A stretch of 64,000 nucleotides of DNA from Cellulomonas fimi (lineage in GTDB: Bacteria; Actinomycetota; Actinomycetes; Actinomycetales; Cellulomonadaceae), in assembly GCF_028527925.1 (NCBI RefSeq), contig NZ_JAPESW010000001.1:124001-188000 (forward strand), in the 5' to 3' direction. The notes below the pieces were generated by a model. The model saw nothing but the letters and a program-made list of their open reading frames with translations. It ran no database searches and was not told the origin of the DNA. The position numbers and the translations under genes are program-made. Of the stretch, positions 61,001 through 64,000 are shown piece by piece (the first letter of the stretch is position 1; every line of letters begins with the position of its first letter).

Positions 61001-61630
61001 CAGCGCGCCGTTGGCCGCGCTGAACGCGGCGAGGCGGGTGCGCGACGAGCTGCCCGCCTGCGTGAAGATGCCGCCCGCGTACACGGTCGTGTTGGTCGCG
61101 GCGATCGCGCGGACCTGGCCGTTGGTGCCGGCGTTGAACGTCGTGATGAGTGCGCCGCTCGCCGCGTCGAACGCCGCGATCCGGTACCGCGTGGTCCCCG
61201 CGATGCTCGTGAAGTTGCCGCCGACGTAGATGCGCGACCCGTCGGGCGACCTCACGACCGCGCGCACCTGCGCGTTGGGGTTGGGGGCCCAGCCGCCGTC
61301 GAGCACGCCGGTCGTCACGTCGAACCGCAGGAGGTTGTTCCGCGTGACGGTGTTGACGCCTGCAGCGGCGCCGGCCGGACGCGCGTTCTGGAAGTCGCCG
61401 CCCGCGTAGACCTGGTTGCCGACCATCGCCTGCTGCCACACGACGCCGTTGATCTGCACCGTCGGGAGCGCGTCGGCGGCCACCGTCGGCGGAAGCTCGG
61501 GCGGCGGGGCGGTGTCGGCCTGCGCCGGCGCGGCGCCGACGACCAGCCCGACGGCGACGGTCGCCGCGGCGGTGAGAAGGCCCCATGCACGAGCGACCGG
61601 ACGACGGTCGGTGACTGGACGCAGAGACAT
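58100..61630 (-). CDS. large secreted multidomain protein, paralogue (propeller-like, FN3, one LamG, two PKD, same C-terminal domain)
   Basis: 1176 aa. Signal peptide (1-38, ending GAAPAQA); propeller-like region (about 40-450) with IYVGGNFTSIAG and CHGDSYAVHAQGP blocks matching the paralogue; FN3-like domain (452-555); one LamG domain (559-783); two PKD domains (794-957); C-terminal domain (962-1176, starting FAADAFARTVAGGWGSADTGG) nearly identical in layout to that of the 1569-aa protein. It is therefore the same protein minus one LamG and two PKD modules. Secreted; no anchor seen. 246 bases separate it from its paralogue, each with a similar promoter. Confidence 0.85.
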   Translation of the reverse strand: MSLRPVTDRRPVARAWGLLTAAATVAVGLVVGAAPAQADTAPPPELPPTVAADALPTVQINGVVWQQAMVGNQVYAGGDFQNARPAGAAAGVNTVTRNNLLRFDVTTGVLDGGWAPNPNAQVRAVVRSPDGSRIYVGGNFTSIAGTTRYRIAAFDAASGALITTFNAGTNGQVRAIAATNTTVYAGGIFTQAGSSSRTRLAAFSAANGALLPWNPTVDDGSVSALTVSPDGSTVIVGGNFTSFNGSTAAPDGLARVDSVTGAPLPFPATSQIRNSGTAGSITGLTGDADNMYGTGYTFGRSGGTLEGVFAADWETGSIRWIADCHGDSYAVHAQGPVVYAASHHHYCGNGGGTPQNDEWLFYRADAYTKEPMRKLGREHLGYTNFEGTNAPEMLNFYPDLDTGTYTGQNQGPWAVTGDDRYIVYGGEFLNVNFRRQQGLVRFAVLSIAPNDQGPRFSGADFTPTARGIGTGAVRISWTANADFDNEDLTYRVLRNGQPVSNEVKKSVIWKRPTQGYTDTGLTPGQTYTYAVRVSDPFGNTVTSPSVQVVADGTGPVSPYAQTVMTDGASHYWRLGESGGTNALDAAGTDDATTGTALTRGTTGAIAGDSTTATTFAGTTNSRVVAPQREQNMNELSVEAWIRTTSNQGGWVVGFGNSTSLTGTSGTRDRQLYVDSAGRVQFGASPGQNRTVRSPQAINNGQWHHVVGTMDGRGMALYVDGALVASRTDNPSGRNFTGFWRIGGDSLSGWPNAPTSNNFNGAIDEVAVYPFALAPGTIAAHHTLGVTGEAPEQPPVAAFTPTANGLTVNVDGSASADPDGTIASYAWSFGDGGTGTGATASHTYAAGGTYTVTLTVTDDDGLTAQVSHDVTVTPPPPNQPPVPAFTATTAGLTVQVDSAGSSDPDGTIAQRAWSFGDGGTATGATASHTYAADGTYTVTLTVTDDDGATAQTTKDVTVTTPPADTPFAADAFARTVAGGWGSADTGGAWTVAGGAANFSVASGVGAMRVTGAGFRLSSFLPVSSASSDVRVDVALDVAPTGSGTDLEVAGRTVGTTDGYRARLKMLSTGVVRASIIGVSAGTTATVAQVNVPGITYAAGQTLSVRFQVEGTGTTNLRLKVWPAGTPEPTAWTLAGTSTTAALQVAGGVGLSVYTSSTTTTLPLTARWSQLTARPVTA

Positions 61631-61670
61631 GGCGACACCCCGGGGCGCTCGGAGAGTGGGCGAACGCGCA

Positions 61671-61738
61671 CGATCCTACGAGCGCGAAACCGCGCAAAAC
61701 AGGACAGGACGGGTGAAAACCCCGGTCACGACGGGTGA
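61671..61738 (-). promoter_or_regulatory. promoter region of the 1176-aa protein gene with TTTTCACCC box
   Basis: GTTTTCACCCG on the minus strand (61720-61710) is followed 41 bases later by AGGATCG (61677-61671); a second TCACCC lies 22 bases upstream of the first (61738-61733). Box, spacing and the intervening GCGGTTTCGC match the paralogue's promoter. Confidence 0.5.
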
Positions 61739-61840
61739 TACTCGGACACCCGTCCGGGCGACGCCGACGGCTCTGACCTGCACCGATGGAGGCCGACGGC
61801 CCGCGCCGACGGGCAGCTCGGGCGGTCGGGACGGGGAGGC

Positions 61841-62527
61841 TCAGGCGCTCGGGCCCGGCCCCTCGAACAGCACCGTGGTGACGGTCGGGTCGTAGCTCAC
61901 GGTGACCTGGAGACGGTCACGCTGATCCGCGGGCACGTTGAAGACGTACACCCCCGTCGCCGTCGCGCCCGGCTGGACGCTCCCCGCGAACGGCTGACCG
62001 CCCGGCGCGCTGAGCGGCTCGGCGGGCGCGAGGTCCTGCCCCGCGTAGGCGTTGACGACGGCGCTCGTGAGCGGGACCGCCGCCGCCGTGCCGTTCGTCA
62101 GGCGGACCGTCACGCGCACCGCGGGACCCGCGACCTCACCTGGACCCTGCGCCTCGCCGGCGACGGACTCGACCTTCGTGAGCTCGGCCGTGACGCCGGT
62201 CGCGAACGTCGCGGGCTGGTCGAGCGCGACGGCCGGCTCGGTGACCGGCGTGTAGGGGGCGGCGGGATCGGGGTCGTCCGTGGCGCCGCCGCCCGGCTCG
62301 CCCGGGGCGGGCGCCGTCGGCGTCTCGACGGGCGTCTCCGAGGCGCTCGGGTCGTCGCCCGCGGACCGCGAGGACGACGGCGAGGCGGACGACGTCGGGC
62401 CGGCGTCCGCCGAGCCGGACTGCGCGACCGCGGCCCACACGACGCCGCCCAGCACGAGGACGACGAGCACGGCGACCGCGACGACCGCCCAGCGCGGGAC
62501 CGGCCGGCGCGCGGGGACCTCGCTCAC
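61841..62527 (-). CDS. membrane-anchored extracytoplasmic protein, function unknown
   Basis: 228 aa. A short cytoplasmic N-terminus, one membrane helix (about 13-34, AVVAVAVLVVLVLGGVVWAAV), a Ser/Pro/Thr/Asp-rich spacer to about residue 95, and a beta-rich domain with AGPAVRVTVRLTNGTAAAVPL and SVQPGATATGVYVFNVPADQRDRLQVTVSY. The latter recalls DUF4352-type immunoglobulin-like domains. GTG at 62527 in GTGA overlap with the CDP-alcohol transferase gene, so the product probably serves the same envelope process. Confidence 0.65.
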   Translation of the reverse strand: MSEVPARRPVPRWAVVAVAVLVVLVLGGVVWAAVAQSGSADAGPTSSASPSSSRSAGDDPSASETPVETPTAPAPGEPGGGATDDPDPAAPYTPVTEPAVALDQPATFATGVTAELTKVESVAGEAQGPGEVAGPAVRVTVRLTNGTAAAVPLTSAVVNAYAGQDLAPAEPLSAPGGQPFAGSVQPGATATGVYVFNVPADQRDRLQVTVSYDPTVTTVLFEGPGPSA

Positions 62528-63324
62528 GCCTCACCGCCGCGGGCCTCGCCGACGGGACGGCGCAGCGTGCGCATCTCGGCGAACCACGACCGCAGCGCGA
62601 GCGCGAGGTACCCGGCGGTCGCGAGCGCGAGCAGCGCGTACACGACCCCGAAGCCGGTGGTCCAGCCGTACAGCAGGAACGACAGGCACAGCACGCCGTA
62701 GTCGGTCGGCGCGACGACGAGCGAGCGCAGCACCGACGGCCGGTCGCCGCCTGCGGTCGCGCGCATGGTCACGCCGGCCTGCCGGCGGAGCTGGTCGTTG
62801 AGGATCATCGCGAAGAACAGCACCGACCACACGGCCGAGTACGCGAGCGGGACGAGCAGCCAGGCGTCGGGCACGACGTCGGCGCGGTACAGCCCGATCA
62901 GCAGCGCGAGGTGCAGGCTCGACACCTTCACCGCGTCGATGATGTGGTCGAGCCACTCCCCCGCGATGCTGCCGCCGCCGCTCAGGCGCGCGACCTGGCC
63001 GTCGGCCGAGTCGAACGCGTACCCGACGAGCAGCAGCACGGACACGAGCACGCCCGTCCACCACGCGACGGGCGCGAGCGCGAGCAGGCCGATCGCGGCG
63101 AACGTCCACACCGCGCTGATCCCGGTGACCTGGTTGGGCGTGAGCCCGGCGCGGTAGGCCCACGCGGCGAGCACGCGCCCGGCGCGGCGGTTCACGAACC
63201 GGGAGTACGCGGGAGCGCCGCGCGCGCCCTTCTGGACCGAGCCGAGACGACCGAGCGTCTCGCCGAACGTCTCCGAGACCTGGGTGGTCACCGGCTCCTC
63301 CTGGTGCAGCGGCGTGGTCGTCAT
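62524..63324 (-). CDS. CDP-alcohol phosphatidyltransferase family protein
   Basis: 266 aa. The family signature DxxDGxxAR(x8)GxxxDxxxD is complete in DSADGQVARLSGGGSIAG plus EWLDHIID (about residues 105-130). Six membrane helices surround it. It transfers a phospho-alcohol or phosphatidyl group from a CDP-linked donor to an alcohol. In this setting (between glycosyltransferase genes) it may make a lipid carrier or decorate a polymer rather than make ordinary phospholipid. ATG at 63324 overlaps the GT gene by 4 bases. Confidence 0.88.
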   Translation of the reverse strand: MTTTPLHQEEPVTTQVSETFGETLGRLGSVQKGARGAPAYSRFVNRRAGRVLAAWAYRAGLTPNQVTGISAVWTFAAIGLLALAPVAWWTGVLVSVLLLVGYAFDSADGQVARLSGGGSIAGEWLDHIIDAVKVSSLHLALLIGLYRADVVPDAWLLVPLAYSAVWSVLFFAMILNDQLRRQAGVTMRATAGGDRPSVLRSLVVAPTDYGVLCLSFLLYGWTTGFGVVYALLALATAGYLALALRSWFAEMRTLRRPVGEARGGEA

Positions 63325-64000
63325 GCGGCACCGTCCGGGCTGGCCGGGACGGTGTCCGAGGGGACGCGCACGGGTGCGGGGTCAGGCGACGGTACCGCCG
63401 TCGCGTCGGACGCGGGACGCCGGCGACCGGACGGCCGGCGCCGTCCGCGGAATTCACCCGCGGCCAGCCGGCGGCACAGCCGCTCGTAGCCGTCGGCGAC
63501 GTCGTCCCAGTCGTAGTCCTCGGCACGCCGTCGGGCGGCCGCGCCGCGCGCGAGGGCGCCTGCGGGGTCGGCCTCGGCGTCCTCGACGAGCCGCGCGACG
63601 TCGTCGGGGGTCGCGAACCAGCGGCCCGCGTCGCGCAGCACCTCGCGGTTGAACGAGACGTCGTAGGCGACCGTCGGGGCGCCCGCGCCGATCGCGCGCA
63701 GCAGCGACGGGTTCGTGCCGCCGACGCTGTGCCCGTGCAGGTACGTGAGCGCGTGCGCGTACAGCTGGTCGAGCAGGTCCTGGTCCCAGACGCCCCCGAG
63801 GAAGCGCACGCGGTCGTCCGCCGCGGCGTGCACGCGGCGCGTGTACTCGTCGGCGTAGGGCGCGGAGCCCACGACGACGAGCGGCCGCCGTGCGCCCGAC
63901 CGGCGGTAGCCCTCGACGACGAGCTCGACGTGGTTCTCCGGCTCGAACCGTGCGACGACGAGGTGGTACCCGCGCGCCTCGAGCCCGACGTCGGCGAGCT
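63321..64000 (-). CDS. glycosyltransferase (GT4, DUF1972/rhamnosyltransferase-like), 5' end beyond window
   Basis: The C-terminal 226 residues of a GT-B glycosyltransferase: YHLVVARFEPENHVELVVEGYRRSG, PLVVVGSAPYADEYTRRVH, RVRFLGGVWDQDLLDQLYAHALTYLHGHSVGGTNPSLLRAIGAGAPTVAYDVSFNREVL. The GHSVGGTNPSLL and NREVL segments are typical of DUF1972-linked rhamnosyltransferase-like enzymes. A Pro/Arg-rich tail of about 50 residues follows. First known gene of an operon that continues by 4-base overlaps into the CDP-alcohol transferase and the anchored protein. Confidence 0.85.
   Translation of the reverse strand, partial: LADVGLEARGYHLVVARFEPENHVELVVEGYRRSGARRPLVVVGSAPYADEYTRRVHAAADDRVRFLGGVWDQDLLDQLYAHALTYLHGHSVGGTNPSLLRAIGAGAPTVAYDVSFNREVLRDAGRWFATPDDVARLVEDAEADPAGALARGAAARRRAEDYDWDDVADGYERLCRRLAAGEFRGRRRPSGRRRPASDATAVPSPDPAPVRVPSDTVPASPDGAA

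Noticed and set aside
53894..61738. A 2614-codon open frame on the plus strand
   Set aside because: It is antisense to the two giant secreted protein genes and reads as Arg/Asp/Val-rich low complexity, the usual shadow of high-GC coding sequence. The minus-strand products have signal peptides and recognisable domains.

Overview
The base composition is very GC-rich (roughly 70% or more by eye), GTG starts are common, and most genes end within a few bases of the next. These features, a plant-polysaccharide toolkit (a GH10 xylanase with a CBM2, a CE7 esterase, an exported GH1 beta-glucosidase) and the order mfd / lipoprotein / mazG / eno / divIC / DUF501 / ppx all point to an actinobacterium. 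A Cellulomonas-like member of the Micrococcales is my inference; no rRNA is present to confirm it. I see no insertion sequence, phage gene or CRISPR array.

Region 1 to about 31 kb is mixed metabolism and regulation. It holds an AI-2E-type permease coupled to a cystathionine gamma-synthase/lyase, MsrA, a SelT/SelW-like protein, a degenerate CPBP membrane protein, an alditol-oxidase-like flavoprotein and an FKBP isomerase. These are followed by a hydrolase-TetR pair, an acyl-CoA ligase, a CE7 esterase, cystathionine beta-synthase, a Bax-inhibitor-1 protein, an ABC-2 exporter, a beta-lactamase-fold hydrolase and a divergent MFS/MarR pair. Next come a siderophore-interacting protein, an HNH protein lacking its usual first His, a saccharopine-dehydrogenase-like protein, an unusual tRNA, NDH-2, a lipoprotein-type GH1 enzyme and a PadR/HAAS pair. 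Several small regulators sit next to clean palindromes that are probably their operators.

Region 29 to 44 kb is the conserved actinobacterial block, all on the minus strand: mfd, a SurA-like lipoprotein, mazG, eno, divIC (FtsB-like), DUF501 and ppx. Two unrelated units, pntA-pntB and the GH10 xylanase, have been inserted between mazG and eno. A small unrecognised secreted protein runs against the others between mfd and the lipoprotein.

Region 44 to 64 kb is an extracellular polysaccharide locus. It contains a cytidylyltransferase, a fused Wzz/tyrosine-kinase-like protein, a Wzy-like polymerase and two glycosyltransferases on the plus strand. On the minus strand are a flippase with a GT2 enzyme, two very large secreted paralogues (1569 and 1176 aa; propeller-like, FN3, LamG, PKD and a shared C-terminal domain), and an operon of a GT4 enzyme, a CDP-alcohol phosphatidyltransferase and an anchored protein. 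The wzz operon and both giant genes share a similarly spaced promoter-proximal TTCAC box, which suggests that the polysaccharide and the giant surface proteins are co-regulated as one matrix programme. The right edge cuts the last glycosyltransferase; the left edge cuts the AI-2E permease.
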